Origin: Trichobilharzia regenti
Lineage: Eukaryota; Platyhelminthes; Trematoda; Strigeidida; Schistosomatidae
DNA: 64,000 nt
NCBI GenBank assembly: GCA_944472135.2
Contig: OX235270.1
Location: 83,895,168 to 83,959,167, forward strand
Direction: 5' to 3'
This document shows positions 54,701-64,000 of this stretch, piece by piece (position 1 is the first letter of the stretch; each line of letters starts with the position of its first letter). The notes under the pieces are model-generated. The model ran no database searches, was not told the DNA's origin, and saw nothing but the letters and a program-made list of their open reading frames with translations. The position numbers were made by a program, and so were the translations under genes.

Positions 54701-56209
54701 AAGTAATCTAGATAGGTGGAGAGAGAGGTTGATTACTGAATCCTTGTTCATCGAGTCCACACCCAACACATGCAACAGAAATGACTCAATGCAAATACCA
54801 GAAATATGGAAGATATTATTACCGCCGGTCAAATCAGAAGAGGATAATAAATAAGCTCAAAATTCTATTTCAATTCAAGCACATCACAACATCCTAGCAA
54901 GTTACTTATTATGACTATAAAAACACTCGTCTTATTTCCCATCTGATTGTAATTGATCAATAACACCGTATTATTATTTCTGAATGTACACTATCTCAAT
55001 ATCTAATCGATTCCACATATGTATATAAATGAAGGAAATAAGTTGTGTGAGTAACTTGATATGATTATGGGCAATAGTTTTGGCTCGAAATGTCATCAGT
55101 TAATATTACTGTACAACACTGTGTAATTTATCAAAATAAAATCTTATTCATAATGGGGTAACGAAATAAAACTTAAAGGAGTTACAGAAATGAAGTTGTG
55201 TTTTGTTTTTTCACTAAACCAACTTTTTAAACAGACTTATCATAAGAGTACGATAGGGCGAAAGCTTTCGTTTCTTTATTCTTCACAAAGTTCAACACTT
55301 TATATTTCTGAACGTTTAGTAAAATCAAATAACAAGTTTGCTTAACTTAAACGATATGATCAGATATCGGTTGAAAAATAAACGCGCTTTCTTGTTTCTT
55401 TTTTTTATACTCAATTCGGTTTTGTGAATGCTAATATCTTACATAATTCTAGTTGTTGTTTTTCTTTTATCTTTTTGTGTCAAATTCCCCATTTCATCAA
55501 CTCCTACAAACGTGGTAATTCAAACGTAATTTATTATGTAATATACATAACAATGTTCTATTCATTCATTCTATAGCTTAGACTTATACAGATATGATAC
55601 GGGTTATATATGGGTGGTAACAATATGGAGACAAAAATCCAAAACTTACATATGGTATCGATTACCGGTAGGAAAGTATTCGAAGCAACAATTTGACGAA
55701 TGACATTTTGAATTTCACGTTGTATATTAGCTAACGGCTTTGACCCATTCGGACTACTGAAAACGACAAAATATGGAAACAAAAAAGGTCTCATACCTAC
55801 CTGGAATCTGTATCTTCAGTGGTCAAATTGAACTGCCATCTTTCTAGTACTTCTTCAGTTTTAACTTCTTTGATTAATAGAGCAAGGCGATATACTCTAC
55901 CATCACTTAGCCAAGCTTTTGACAAAGTTTAATTCTATTTAATAAAGCTTACTTCTTACTTGACCCAGTACAACATGCATATAGCTAAGAAGTGTTTCAT
56001 CTGTTGTAGTGAGGACGGTGATATCATATTTTGTATTTTGTTTAAATGAAGCCTCTGGGTATATTCCACGTTGATAGAGAATACTGTTCAAGGCATAAAC
56101 TAAAGGAAAACTGATGAATACGGAAATTTTACGACTTACAAAAGTAATCAGCCAAAAGGTTAGCCGAGCCTTTCAGTGTAATGGAGTTAGCTGTTACATT
56201 TGACATCAT
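48560..56209 (-). CDS. MAD2L1: MAD2 spindle assembly checkpoint protein (HORMA domain), complete, 5 exons
   Basis: Exons on the minus strand: 56209-56140, 56099-55953, 55915-55801, 55756-55650, 48738-48560. All junctions are GT-AG and in phase, giving 205 residues, the length of human MAD2L1. Segments follow MAD2 throughout: NSITLKGSANLLADYF, ALNSILYQRGIYPEASF, EEVLERWQFNL (about 94-104), IQNVIRQIVASNTFLP (126-141) and, in the last exon, ELLVYADKDADIPLQWEETG, GPQFIPDSEEIKLRS and STTLHRVEHTVSYK. Arg131 matches human Arg133 of the dimer interface. The last exon is the mobile safety-belt part that wraps MAD1 or CDC20. Family role: at unattached kinetochores MAD2 changes from open to closed form and binds CDC20, holding back the anaphase-promoting complex. 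Two ATGs are adjacent; the first is used here. Introns 1-3 are 40, 37 and 44 bp, but intron 4 is 6,911 bp and full of transposons. Confidence 0.96.
48848..49045 (-). mobile_element. SINE-1 copy in MAD2 intron 4
   Basis: The reverse complement matches 1412-1620 almost throughout: tRNA head at about 48973-49045 with B box (gggctcgaacccc on the plus strand), body, A/T-rich tail at 48848. It is oriented with the MAD2 transcript and directly abuts a LINE-B fragment. Confidence 0.8.
49046..49573 (+). mobile_element. LINE-B C-terminal fragment, left part, split by PLE-1
   Basis: Translations match the LINE-B C-terminus of 61.05-61.55 kb: RSVLLYGYETWPLRVEGMKR, DHRHLRCISRVKWYDRMSN. It continues at 50166 after the PLE-1 insertion. 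Antisense to MAD2. Confidence 0.85.
49586..50153 (+). mobile_element. PLE-1 short copy with inverted ends and 12-bp TSD
   Basis: 568 bp. Coding part (49690-49905): the PLE-1 C-terminus SSIAKHIIETGHKIDVNRSF to VQKQFVITLNLLW. The first about 95 bp (from ataaagcaataagaagacg) return inverted at the right end (about 50060-50153). A 12-bp duplication, aaaaaccaatgg, lies at 49574-49585 and 50154-50165. Removing the element plus one duplicate restores the LINE-B reading seen at 61535-61580. Confidence 0.92.
50166..50425 (+). mobile_element. LINE-B C-terminal fragment, right part and 3' end
   Basis: It resumes ctggtgatatggctggctca as at 61570, then the last codons (MTGADASTP frame) and the 3' UTR: gtgtggcgactcgatctgct, gcaaagttctacgttgaatc. 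It ends like the 3' termini at 61790 and 63750. Confidence 0.85.
50621..50843. repeat. Foldback: SINE-3 part flanked by 60-bp inverted arms
   Basis: The arm 50621-50680 (tcaagtattggttttgtagg, gactgcatggaggatttcac) is repeated inverted at 50784-50843. The ~100-bp interior is SINE-3 3' body (gagtactggacagctatttc on the minus-strand family orientation). Confidence 0.75.
50888..51165 (+). mobile_element. SINE-3 copy, plus strand
   Basis: A-box-like agtggctcgatgg (about 51030-51042) and B box gggttcgaacccc (51074-51086). Body shared with 36730-37060 (ggtcgcgctatgtcatgaac, aaactaggacgaaacagctg). Confidence 0.75.
51255..51399 (+). mobile_element. PLE-2 RT fragment, left part, split by LINE-A
   Basis: The plus strand encodes YELSKHLALILCPIRNRSNS and LANDETRVSFNI, matching the PLE-2 stretch at 57810-57960. 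It continues at 53573 after the LINE-A insertion. Confidence 0.75.
51409..53563 (+). mobile_element. LINE-A copy, 5'-truncated in APE, inserted in PLE-2
   Basis: It starts inside the APE domain (TKLTSSQSQGGGGAAYWTQK frame shift of NQIDFISISRKWRRSLL). Then the linker and RT follow (51837-52433: EQAAGKGDLATLYQTTRNLS, KILSRIILERIKQALDAKLR; 52300-52701: LNSIDCEKAFDSADREVTWQ, MRTGVMQGCLLPP), the C-terminus (RKKWRWIRHTLRKP near 53300) and the 3' end tatgttcctctaggaac with TAA tail. The direct repeat taactagtc lies at 51400-51408 and 53564-53572. RT has few breaks, but the GPDGIPPEAL block is deleted. Confidence 0.87.
53573..55160 (+). mobile_element. PLE-2 copy, right part: RT core, GIY-YIG, terminal repeat
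   Basis: RT: LGNQLCLTSTIFKFQGKIYR and EGVAMGSPISPIVVDIF (53596-53853). The catalytic motif reads YVDN with a stop just before it and a frameshift after. 53940-54458 holds FESENEQGELVMLGCKIKRI to RILNKAGIRVSFKPTNS. 54490-54860 holds the nuclease half in broken frames (NYIGHTSRSGVVRLSELNDL, SSAIAMHALTHNHTIG, PEIWKILLPP). The terminal repeat ends near 55160. Antisense to MAD2 in its intron 4. Confidence 0.87.
55051..55106 (+). ncRNA. Hammerhead-like fold in PLE-2 terminal repeat (best copy)
   Basis: Stem I AACTTGAT with ATCAGTT (7 pairs, one bulged T); core ATGATTAT (canonical CUGAUGA); stem II GGGC/GCTC with a 10-nt loop; GAAA; very short stem III AT/GT; cleavage-type GTC. Hammerheads in PLE terminal repeats are known; two core bases differ here, so self-cleavage is doubtful. 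Confidence 0.45.
55161..55649 (-). other. MAD2L1: MAD2 intron 4, proximal part
   Basis: AT-rich intron sequence next to the donor of exon 4; no recognised element. Confidence 0.5.
55650..55756 (-). CDS. MAD2L1: MAD2 exon 4
   Basis: 107 bp after GTTTTCAG, SPNGSKPLANIQREIQNVIR to LPVIDTI, ending in phase 1 at GTAAGT, the donor of the 6.9-kb intron. Confidence 0.93.
55801..55915 (-). CDS. MAD2L1: MAD2 exon 3
   Basis: 115 bp, WLSDGRVYRLALLIKEVKTE to TTEDTDS, ending in phase 2 at GTAGGT. Confidence 0.93.
55953..56099 (-). CDS. MAD2L1: MAD2 exon 2
   Basis: 147 bp after TTTCCTTTAG. Two tandem GTAAG donors lie 7 bp apart; only the second (GTAAGC) keeps the frame, giving GQVR before the next exon. 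Confidence 0.93.
56140..56209 (-). CDS. MAD2L1: MAD2 exon 1
   Basis: 70 bp, MMSNVTANSITLKGSANLL and onward to DYF, ending in phase 1 at GTAAGT. Only about 10 residues precede the conserved ITL-GSA motif, as in other MAD2 proteins. Confidence 0.92.
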
Positions 56210-56634
56210 GTCTACTTTTGACAAGCTACAAATTGAAAAAAATTTTTTGTTATTTTGAACGCTTAAGGCAATTGAGTGCGACTAACCTCTTTCAAACTAA
56301 AATATTAATAGTTCGACTAAACAACAACATAGAATGGCCATTAAATAATATACCCTAACTATATTTAAAACCCTCCTGCACAATGGTACGTAATAGAGTG
56401 CCACAGTACATCGTATTAGACTACCCTTACATATCCTCTGTCAATGAATTATCTGTGCCCACCGAATATCCTAAGGTTCTCTACATAATGACCTGGAAAT
56501 TTGAAGTCCTTAAGGATAACAGCGAAATGTCATTAGATTAGTCCAAATAAATGGATGCCCCCCGAAACGACGTAGCAAAGTACGCAACCATGGGCATTGC
56601 GGACACAAGCGTCATCTCATGATTTGGAAGGAAT
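56210..56634. other. Upstream region of MAD2
   Basis: Presumed promoter and 5' UTR of MAD2 on the minus strand. No core promoter motif could be assigned with confidence. No other gene seen. Confidence 0.45.
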
Positions 56635-57711
56635 ACCACTCCCAACAACCTCACCTGGTTAAATAGCTTGCTAGTTTTCTAGCCGGTCCCAAGCCCGAGT
56701 AAAAAGAGAGGGTTGGGGGTGGAACTAGCAACCTCACACCACTAAACCTATCAAACAGCTAGAGAAACCACAACACAGAAAATATATTGAAAATATAAAA
56801 ACTTCAAATAACGATCTTTTCTTCACTCAATTCGGAGGCGATATGACACAGCGGGCTGGTGAAAGCTTTCGAGAAGCCAGTCAGCCAGCCGATATTTCTT
56901 CTATCGATGAAAGCAAGAGTGAGAATGAGGACGTGGAATGTCCGCACAATGTACGAGGCTGGCCGGGAAGGCTGCCCAGGTAGCCAAAGAAATGCAAAGT
57001 TATGGCTTAGAAGTACTGGGTATCGGCGAAAGCAGATGGAATAAATGGGGATTGACAACACTGTCAACTGGAAAGTCAGTAATCTTCTCCTCTCTGATCA
57101 CCCAGACGACTAACACGAACACACTGAGGCAGTGAGTGAGTGGCTATCACGATGTCACCAGTGGGAGCCAGACACCTAATGCAGTGAGAAGCAACCATCT
57201 CGTCCACGGTCAGGACAGCAAGATTCAACTCCAACGGCTGGAAGGGAGGTCACAATAATCCAGTGCTACGCATACGGCTACAAACAACGCGGGACAAGAG
57301 GAGAAGGAGGATTTTTACAGACAACTACAAACAGTAACATCAGAATCCTCATGAGCGATATGAATGGCAGCCAAACTGGGAGCAGATAATGCGGGAAGAG
57401 GACTCATCATGGGTCGAGAGGCTCTGGCTCGGCGATATGAATAAGAACGGAGAATTATTCGCCGGCTTCTGATCTCTCAACGATTTGGTGATCGGAGGGA
57501 GCGTGTTCGAGCACAAGGATATACACAAGGCCAGTGACATGGATTTCCCATGACGAACACACAACAAGCCAAACAGATTTCATCTGAATGATGCTGAAGG
57601 AAGTGGAGACTCAGTCAGCCTGCTGGACACAAAGTAGAGAAGAGAAGCAGATGTGGGATCGGACTATCGCCCAGTTCCAAGGATCTTGTAGGTCCAGCTG
57701 GAGTTTTTGGC
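56635..57711 (+). mobile_element. LINE-A copy, leader and APE, truncated
   Basis: Leader (aatagcttgctagttttcta, gggagggttggggg-type tract near 56708), then VRTMYEAGREGCPGSQRNAK (56859 frame) and KEMQSYGLEVLGIGESRWNK (56938-57135). Degraded APE continues to about 57690. The 57000-57560 part is near-identical to 41070-41530 on the other strand. It ends abruptly at a PLE-2. Confidence 0.8.
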
Positions 57712-58880
57712 ATTAAATGCACAAAACTAATAACCCCAGTAGGATGTATGGTGTTGTTAAAGTTCATAAGTCAGGATACCCTATTAGACCTATAGTTGAT
57801 TTTAGAAATTCACCTACTTATGAATTATCTAAATATTTAGCCATGGTATTAAATCCCCTAAAAATCCACTCGAAATCTAGACTAATTTTTATGAACTAAA
57901 ACACAGATTAGATAATTTAAAATTAGATAATGAAGAAAAAATGGTTAGTTTATATACACGTATACCAATAAATATGGCTATAGAGGCAGTCAGAAACGAA
58001 CTCATTTCTGACCAAGAACTCGAACTTAGGACAAAAGTGCCACTTTAGGACATAATACTGGGAGTGCAGCTTTGCCTGACTTCTACAGTATTTAAATTCC
58101 AAGGGAAAATATACAAACAAACTGAGGGGGTTGCCATGGGATCACCAATATCCCCGGTTGTAGCAGATATATTCATGGATAGGTGGGAAGATAGCGATTG
58201 AAACGTTCACCCCCACCCCAAAAGTATGGTGGATGTATGTAGATGACACATTCACTGTACTTAGAACACAAGATATGGATAGATTTTTCGAACACATCAA
58301 CTCGAAGGTAGAGGCAATCCAAATCACTTATGAATTGGAAAGTCAGGAAGGGGAATTTCCAATGTTAGATTGCAACGTAAAAAGGAAAGAATATGGGAAG
58401 TTAAAGACTAGTGTTTACAGAAAACCCACTCATTCAAACAGATATTTCGATTTCCGATCATCCCATCCTATGTCAGTAAAAATAGGATTGGTAAAATGTT
58501 TCAGTGACAGAGCACAAAAACTATGTAGTACTAAGGAAAATCTAAGACAGGAAGTGAGACACATAAAAGGAGCCTTGAAACTTAATAAATAATAATAATA
58601 AATTAGTCAAGAAATATGTAAATAAATGTAAAAAAATAAAATAAATAATAATAATAGCGATAGTGATAATAATAATATTAATGACGACACCAACAATAAG
58701 GAATGTAAATCATCAACAGTAATTCCATACAAGGAAGGAACCTCGGAAGCCTTACTCAGAATTCTTAACAAGGCATGAATAAAAGTGGCATTCAAACCCA
58801 CAAACTCAATTAGAAACAAGCTTTGTCAGTTAAAGGATCCTGTGGATTGTCAGGTCAAATACATAGGTCAAACTAGTAAA
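57712..58880 (+). mobile_element. PLE-2 copy, left part, split by LINE-B
   Basis: RT: HKTNNPSRMYGVVKVHKSGY and PIRPIVDFRNSPTYELSKYL (57717-57899). 58020-58230 encodes LGVQLCLTSTVFKFQGKIYK and EGVAMGSPISPVVADIF. The catalytic YVDD is at 58236 in MYVDDTFTVLRTQDMDRFFE. TSVYRKPTHSNRYFDFRSSH runs to 58592, then an A/T-rich linker and KYIGQTSKTGAV ends at the insertion. Single frame breaks near 57900 and 58200. It resumes at 63769. Confidence 0.88.
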
Positions 58881-58892
58881 ACAGGGGCAGTC

Positions 58893-61813
58893 CCCGACCG
58901 AAAGCTGCTACCTTGACGTGTTGGTCGGGCTTGAACACCGCAATGACCTAATCAAGCTATACTGGCTGAGACTTATGTCTCTTGAGGTTCTACCATGCCA
59001 GGCAGGTTGTTTGGATAGCGGTTAAACGAAAAGCAGCTACCCCATCCAATACCATTATTCAAACAAATTCACAAAATATCATGCCGGATCGGCCATGACC
59101 CGGATTAACAACGACCGCGCTTCCTGCTGTCGTGTCACAGGGTAGAAGTGATAAACATGCTATTGAGACACACCAAACAATAAAGAACAAACAAAATCAG
59201 GTCGCGTGTGACCGGCCTCAAGCAGTTGTCCCCTGGGCTCTGCGGTCACGCAACCAACTTCCACGGTGTGGGCAGCCGGGAAGTAACAAACGCCCTCACA
59301 ATCCGAAATGCACACAAAACCTCTCTAATCCTCACTTATCTTTGTCTTCATCTCCATTGCCTTGTCTTCCTCCCACTGATACAACTCCTCTACTTGATGG
59401 CTCCACACTCCCTCTTCACTCTGTGTCCACTAAAAACAACGGAAGCCAAAAAACTACCGATAGTCTCCTAAAGCCACGCCACCAATTTCATATAGGAGCA
59501 TTTAATGTTAGGACACTTTACCAAATAGGACAACAAGCATCACTAACCAAGACTCTGGCATCCCGAGCCATTGATGTATGTTGTGTTTCAGAAACACGCA
59601 TACAAGACCCAAGTGTGGTTATTCACCTAACCCCACCTGGCCAACAGGTTGAATCTGCAAAATTCACCTTGAGGGTGTCAGGAGATGACACAGCCAGTTC
59701 ACGAGGATTAGCTGGCGTAGGGATAGCTTTGAGTACTAGGGCAGAAAAAACATTGCTTGACTGGATCCCGGTAGATAGCCGAATGTGTGCTTTCCGTCTG
59801 AACGGTTCAGTAAAAAGGAGAAAGGACTGCACTACTCGCCGATGCCTTTTCGTAATCTCCGCCTACGCCCCCACTGACTGCAGTTCAGATGAAACGAAAG
59901 ATGAGTTCTATCAAAAGCTGTCTGGTTTGCTGCGAAAGGCCGGACGCTCAGATATAGTCGTTCTAGCTGGTGACTTTAATGCTCAAGTAGGGAAATTGTG
60001 TCAATCTGAGAAGGGTGTCGGTGGCACCTATGGAGTTCCGCGCCAGTGAACCGACAACGGTGACTGAATCCTACAGTTCTGTTCAGATAATCATTTGTTT
60101 CTTTTAAGCACTAACTTCAAACACAAGGAGAGACACTGTTTGACCTGGCGACCCCCATCATCAAACCAACGCTGGACACAAATAGACCACATAGCAGTAA
60201 GCTATCGTTGGCGTGGGTCGGTAGGAGATTGTCGCTCCTTCTGGAACACGTGTGTAGATACCGATCACGCACTGGTCCGGGCTCGTGTGTGCTTACGACT
60301 AAACGGACGTAGGAAACAGCTGGCGGTAAACCCATCACGTCCCCAGCTCGATCAGGAAATTAAATCCCTATTTGAGGAAGAACTAGCTAAACGCATATCT
60401 GAGTTTGACAGCTGTGCTCACCCTGAAGAAGCCTGGAAGAATATTCAGTCAGCTATAGATACAGCTGTAAAAGCTGTGAATAAGGTAAATCCAAAGGTGA
60501 GTAAAAACCATTGGATCTCTACCGCCTCATCCGAACTGATAGATGCTAGAAGACTTATCCCGGCGAGCTCCGAATTCAATGAGGAGCGAAAGCTGCACAA
60601 AAGGAAACTTACGAAAAGTCTCCGCAAGGACCGTGAACAGTGGTGGGTGACAAAGGCGAAAGAGATGGAAAAAGCATCGGCGATAGGGAACACTAGGCAA
60701 CTTCATCATAAATGTGTTAATGGACTTAACCCTAAGTGACTTCAGCGACTCAGGGATTGACTTGCTACCGGGGAATAATCTCGTTGACTTGGAATATGCA
60801 GACGATATAGTCCTTCTAGGCGAAGACGCTGACGAAATACAGAGTCTTCTAAACACCTTGAGCCGCAATCTACGAATGTTTGGCATGCGATTCGCTCCCG
60901 CCAAATGCAAGATGATGTTACAGGACTGGACTACATCGACGCCTAGTTTAAAAATAGGAAGTGAAGTGGTAGAACACGTTGATCGCTTCACTTATTTGGG
61001 AAGTACCATCAGCCCCAACGGGCTGATCTCTGACGAAATCTCAGCACGAATACAGGGGGCTCGCTTCGCATTTGCCAGTTTACGTCGACTCTGGCGTAGA
61101 CGAGATGTTCGACTATCGACAAAAGGGCGGGTGTACTGCTCATCAGTCCGCTCCGTCCTCCTTTATGGCTGCTAGTGAGACCTGGCCACTGAGAGTGGAA
61201 GACATGAAAAGACTAGCTGTCTTTGATCATAGATGCCTGCGCTCTATTTCCCGTGTAAAGTGGCATAATAAGGTGAGCAACATGGAGGTTAGGCGTAGAG
61301 TTCTAGGTAAACAGGGGAAATCAATCGACGAAGTCGTGAAGTTACAAAGACTGAGATGGTTAGGACATGTGTTACGTATGCCAAGCCATCGCCTCCCTCG
61401 ACGAGCAATGTTAGCTGATATAGGGTTAGGCTGGAAAAAAGCTAGTGGCGGTCAAACAAAAACTTGGCACCAGTCAATGAAATCCACAACAGTTGGTCTA
61501 AGCCACGTAGGAAGGTGTAGACTTCCAGGCTGGGGTCCTCGGGACGGTAAAAATCTATGGTTGGAAACAATTGGTGACATGGCTCAAAATCGTTCTCAGT
61601 GGCGCAGATGCATCCACTCCTTGTGAGTTATGATCTCCAATGAAACTGTTTTGTTTTTCTTTATTACTCCTTTGTCTCACATCTCTGCTCACTGTCTCTA
61701 TTATGCTTTTCTTGTACTTTCTTCTCTTGCTTCGCGTGCTACACGGAGTGTGGCGACTTGAACTTCCGCACATTTGTGCAAAGTTCTATGTCGAAAACAG
61801 ACAGACAGACAGA
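58893..61813 (+). mobile_element. LINE-B copy 1: 5' UTR, APE, C-terminus, 3' UTR; RT deleted
   Basis: The 5' UTR starts cccgaccgaaagctgctacc; ggtcgg 25 bp on can pair with the start. N-terminal and APE (59132-60049): HIGAFNVRTLYQIGQQASLT, IDVCCVSETRIQDPS, RSDIVVLAGDFNAQVGKL. After a frame break, 60095-60739: LTWRPPSSNQRWTQIDHIAV, VDTDHALVRARVCLRLNGRR. At 60691-60702 (cactaggcaact) the sequence jumps to the RT end (60714-61175: LVDLEYADDIVLLGEDADEI), so the RT palm is gone. C-terminal block 61072-61626 and 3' UTR to an ACAG repeat at about 61798-61813. Confidence 0.87.
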
Positions 61814-63756
61814 CACTAGGCAACTCTTTAGACTCATCAGTGAAATGGGAGGAAGAAGGTAAATCATAAGTGAGACTATTTCTGAGAAAAATGGCTCCTT
61901 AATTAGCTCTCAGGATAGACGCCTTGAACGCTGGAAAGAACACTTTGAGGGACAATTTAACTTGCCTACAGCCACACTGAACCTCCCCAACATCCAGCAC
62001 ACAGCCGAATGGGATATAGACACTGGTCCGCCGTCTGTAAGTGAAGTCACAAAAGCTATCAGTAATTTGAAACGAGGCAAAGCGGCAGGACCCGACGGAA
62101 TTATTCCGGAGGTGTTTAAATATGGGGGTGACATACTAGTTTGTAGATTAACTGAGGTATTAGACAAAGTCTGGGAATCAGAGACAGTTCCATCAGACTG
62201 GTGTAAGTCACTTATTATACCGATATTCAAGAAGGGAAACAAGTCCTCGTGTGATAATCATAGGGGGATCAGCCTAACGAACATAGTCTCTAAAATCCTA
62301 GGCTCAGTAATCATGCACAGACTAAGCAGAACTCGGGAGGAACAGACGAGGGAAAATCAAGCAGGCTTTAGACCAGGTAGAGGGTGCATAGATCATATCT
62401 TCACTCTTCGACAGATTCTAGAACATAGACACACTTTTCGGCGTCCAACAATTGTCATATTTCTTGACTTGAAGGCGGCCTTCGACTCCGTGGATCGAAA
62501 GGTACTATAGCAATGTCTGACTGTGAAGAGAGTGCCAAGAAAGTACATTGCACTAATCAAGGCACTCTATTCAAACTCATGTAGCCGTGTAAGGGCTTAT
62601 GGGGAATTGTCATCTGAATTGGTAACAACCAGTGGTGTCCGATAGGGATGTCCACTTTCCCCATTTCTGTTTAACTTCATCATAGATATGCTGATGGAAG
62701 TATCCTTAACTGAACGTAACGACTTAGGAATCGACTTGTTACCAGGGGATAGTCTTATGGACTTAGAATATGCAGATGACATAGTCCTGTTAGGGGAAGA
62801 TGCTGACAAAATGCAGAGTCTTCTGAACGCCTTGAGCAGCAATCTTCGTATGTTTGGCATGCGATTCGCCCCTGCAAAATGTAAGATGCTGCTACAGGAC
62901 TGGACTACGTCAACTCCTAACTTAGTGATAGGAAGTGAAGTGATAGAACATGTTGACCACTTTACCTATTTGGGAAGTTGTATTAGCACCAACGGACTGA
63001 TTGACGACGAAATCTCAGCAAGGATCCAAAAAGCTCGAGCTGCTTTCGTTAACTTACACCATCTTCAGCGTAGGCGTGACATTCGGCTATCAACCAAGGG
63101 ACGTGTGTACTGCTCATCAGTTCGCTCCGACCTTCTCTATGGCTTGGAAACATGGCCAATACACGTTGAAGACATGAAAAGGTTGACTGCCTCCGATCAT
63201 AGATGTTTGCGATCTCTTTCTCACGTTAGGTGGTTTAATAAGGTAAGTAATGTTGACGTTAGGCGTAGAGTGTTGGGAAAAAAGGGAAAATCAATAGATG
63301 AGGCTATAAAGTTACATAGATTGAGATGGCTAGGTTACGTGCTCCCCATGCCTAACCATCGCCTTCCCCGACGGGCATTACTAGCTGATACAGGTGCAGG
63401 TTGGAAAAGAGTAAGTGGTGGCCAAACAAAAACATGGCCTCATCAATCCATGAAATCCTGAGTCGGTCAGGTAGGGAGATGCAGACTTCTGGGTTGGGGT
63501 CCTCGGGACTCTAGGAATCAATGGCTGGAGACAATAGGTGACATAGCTCAAAATCATTGTCAATGGCACAGATGTATTCAGTCTCTGTAACCTTTCATAT
63601 TCCTTTCTACCATTACCCATTCTGTTTCACTCTTATACTTGTCAGACTGTATTGATTCCCTTCACTCATCTTCTTGTCTACCTCTGTGTGCTACTTGGAA
63701 CGTGGCAACTCGAACTGCTGCACTTCGGTGTCAAGTTCTATGTTGAATCCAAACAG
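61814..63756 (+). mobile_element. LINE-B copy 2: RT, C-terminus, 3' UTR, starting where copy 1 is deleted
   Basis: It starts cactaggcaactc, the same bases at which copy 1 loses its RT. RT: GKAAGPDGIIPEVFKYGGDI, WCKSLIIPIFKKGNKSSCDN, GFRPGRGCIDHIFTLRQIL, IFLDLKAAFDSVDRKVL with a stop at 62507, a second stop in SGVR*GCPLSPFLFNFI, then YADDIVLLGEDADKMQ (62770). The C-terminal block 62900-63461 (YLGSCISTNGLIDDEISARI) and 3' UTR follow, ending ccaaacag. By eye about 80 percent identical to copy 1 over the shared part, so not a recent duplicate. Confidence 0.87.
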
Positions 63757-63768
63757 ACAGGAGCAGTC

Positions 63769-64000
63769 AGACTAGCAGAACATAAAAACCTAGCTAATTC
63801 TAGATTGGTTGACCCAAATAAGATAAGAAATCTAGAGAATAGTTCAGCTATAGCACTACATGCAGTTACACACAACCACAATAGGATGGAATAGAATGAC
63901 AGTTTTAAAATCTAAGGTCACAGGGTATAGGGAGAGATTGATAACAGAAGCTTTGTTTATCGAATCAACTGCAAATACATGTAATAGAAATGATTCAACA
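63769..64000 (+). mobile_element. PLE-2 copy, right part after LINE-B insertion (runs off window)
   Basis: The plus strand encodes RLAEHKNLANSRLVDPNKIR and SSAIALHAVTHNHNRME, continuing the GIY-YIG domain broken at 58880. A frameshift in the HNH-like run follows, then RERLITEALFIESTANTCNR. The element continues beyond the window. Confidence 0.85.

Noticed and set aside
58893..58960. HDV-like ribozyme at the LINE-B 5' end
   Set aside because: A short hairpin (ccgacc with ggtcgg) is visible, but I could not fit the nested double pseudoknot required for HDV-like ribozymes.

Overview
This window is eukaryotic, AT-rich and full of transposable elements. Its gene structure and repeat content point to a blood fluke (Schistosoma or a close relative). 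The evidence is: a gene whose first three introns are only 37-44 bp while its last is 6.9 kb (a known schistosome pattern); a CsRn1/Boudicca-type Ty3/Gypsy element with a CHCC Gag motif; many Penelope-like elements (PLEs) with GIY-YIG domains; RTE-type LINEs; and tRNA-headed SINEs. The genus is inferred. The species cannot be read from the window.

Two host genes are supported. On the plus strand, the last three exons of a long coiled-coil protein (about 12014-12222, 14036-14682, 18387-19368) join in phase; its 5' exons were not found. On the minus strand, a complete five-exon MAD2 spindle-checkpoint gene (56209 down to 48560) encodes 205 residues, the same length as human MAD2L1. Its last intron holds a stack of nested transposons.

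Almost everything else recognisable is mobile DNA, named locally here. LINE-A and LINE-B are two APE/RT non-LTR families. PLE-1, PLE-2 and PLE-3 are three Penelope groups. SINE-1 to SINE-4 are tRNA-derived. Layout: 1-12 kb is mostly unrecognised AT-rich sequence with SINEs and one LINE-A fragment; 12-19.4 kb is the coiled-coil gene with a PLE-1 in an intron; 19.8-24.8 kb holds a foldback element, PLE-2 copies and an 815-bp-arm PLE inverted repeat; 26-30.6 kb is a PLE-1 cluster in mixed orientation including a 404-residue ORF; 30.57-35.74 kb is a nearly intact, young Gypsy element inserted into a PLE-1; 36-48.5 kb is LINE and SINE debris; 48.5-56.2 kb is MAD2; 56.6-64 kb is LINE-A, then a PLE-2 split by a composite LINE-B.

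The main observations are: a textbook -1 ribosomal frameshift signal between gag and protease of the Gypsy element (slippery G GGA AAC plus an 8-bp stem); hammerhead-ribozyme-like folds repeated in the PLE-2 terminal repeats; four nested insertions whose target-site duplications or empty site can be read directly; and SINEs that share both ends with the LINE-A family.
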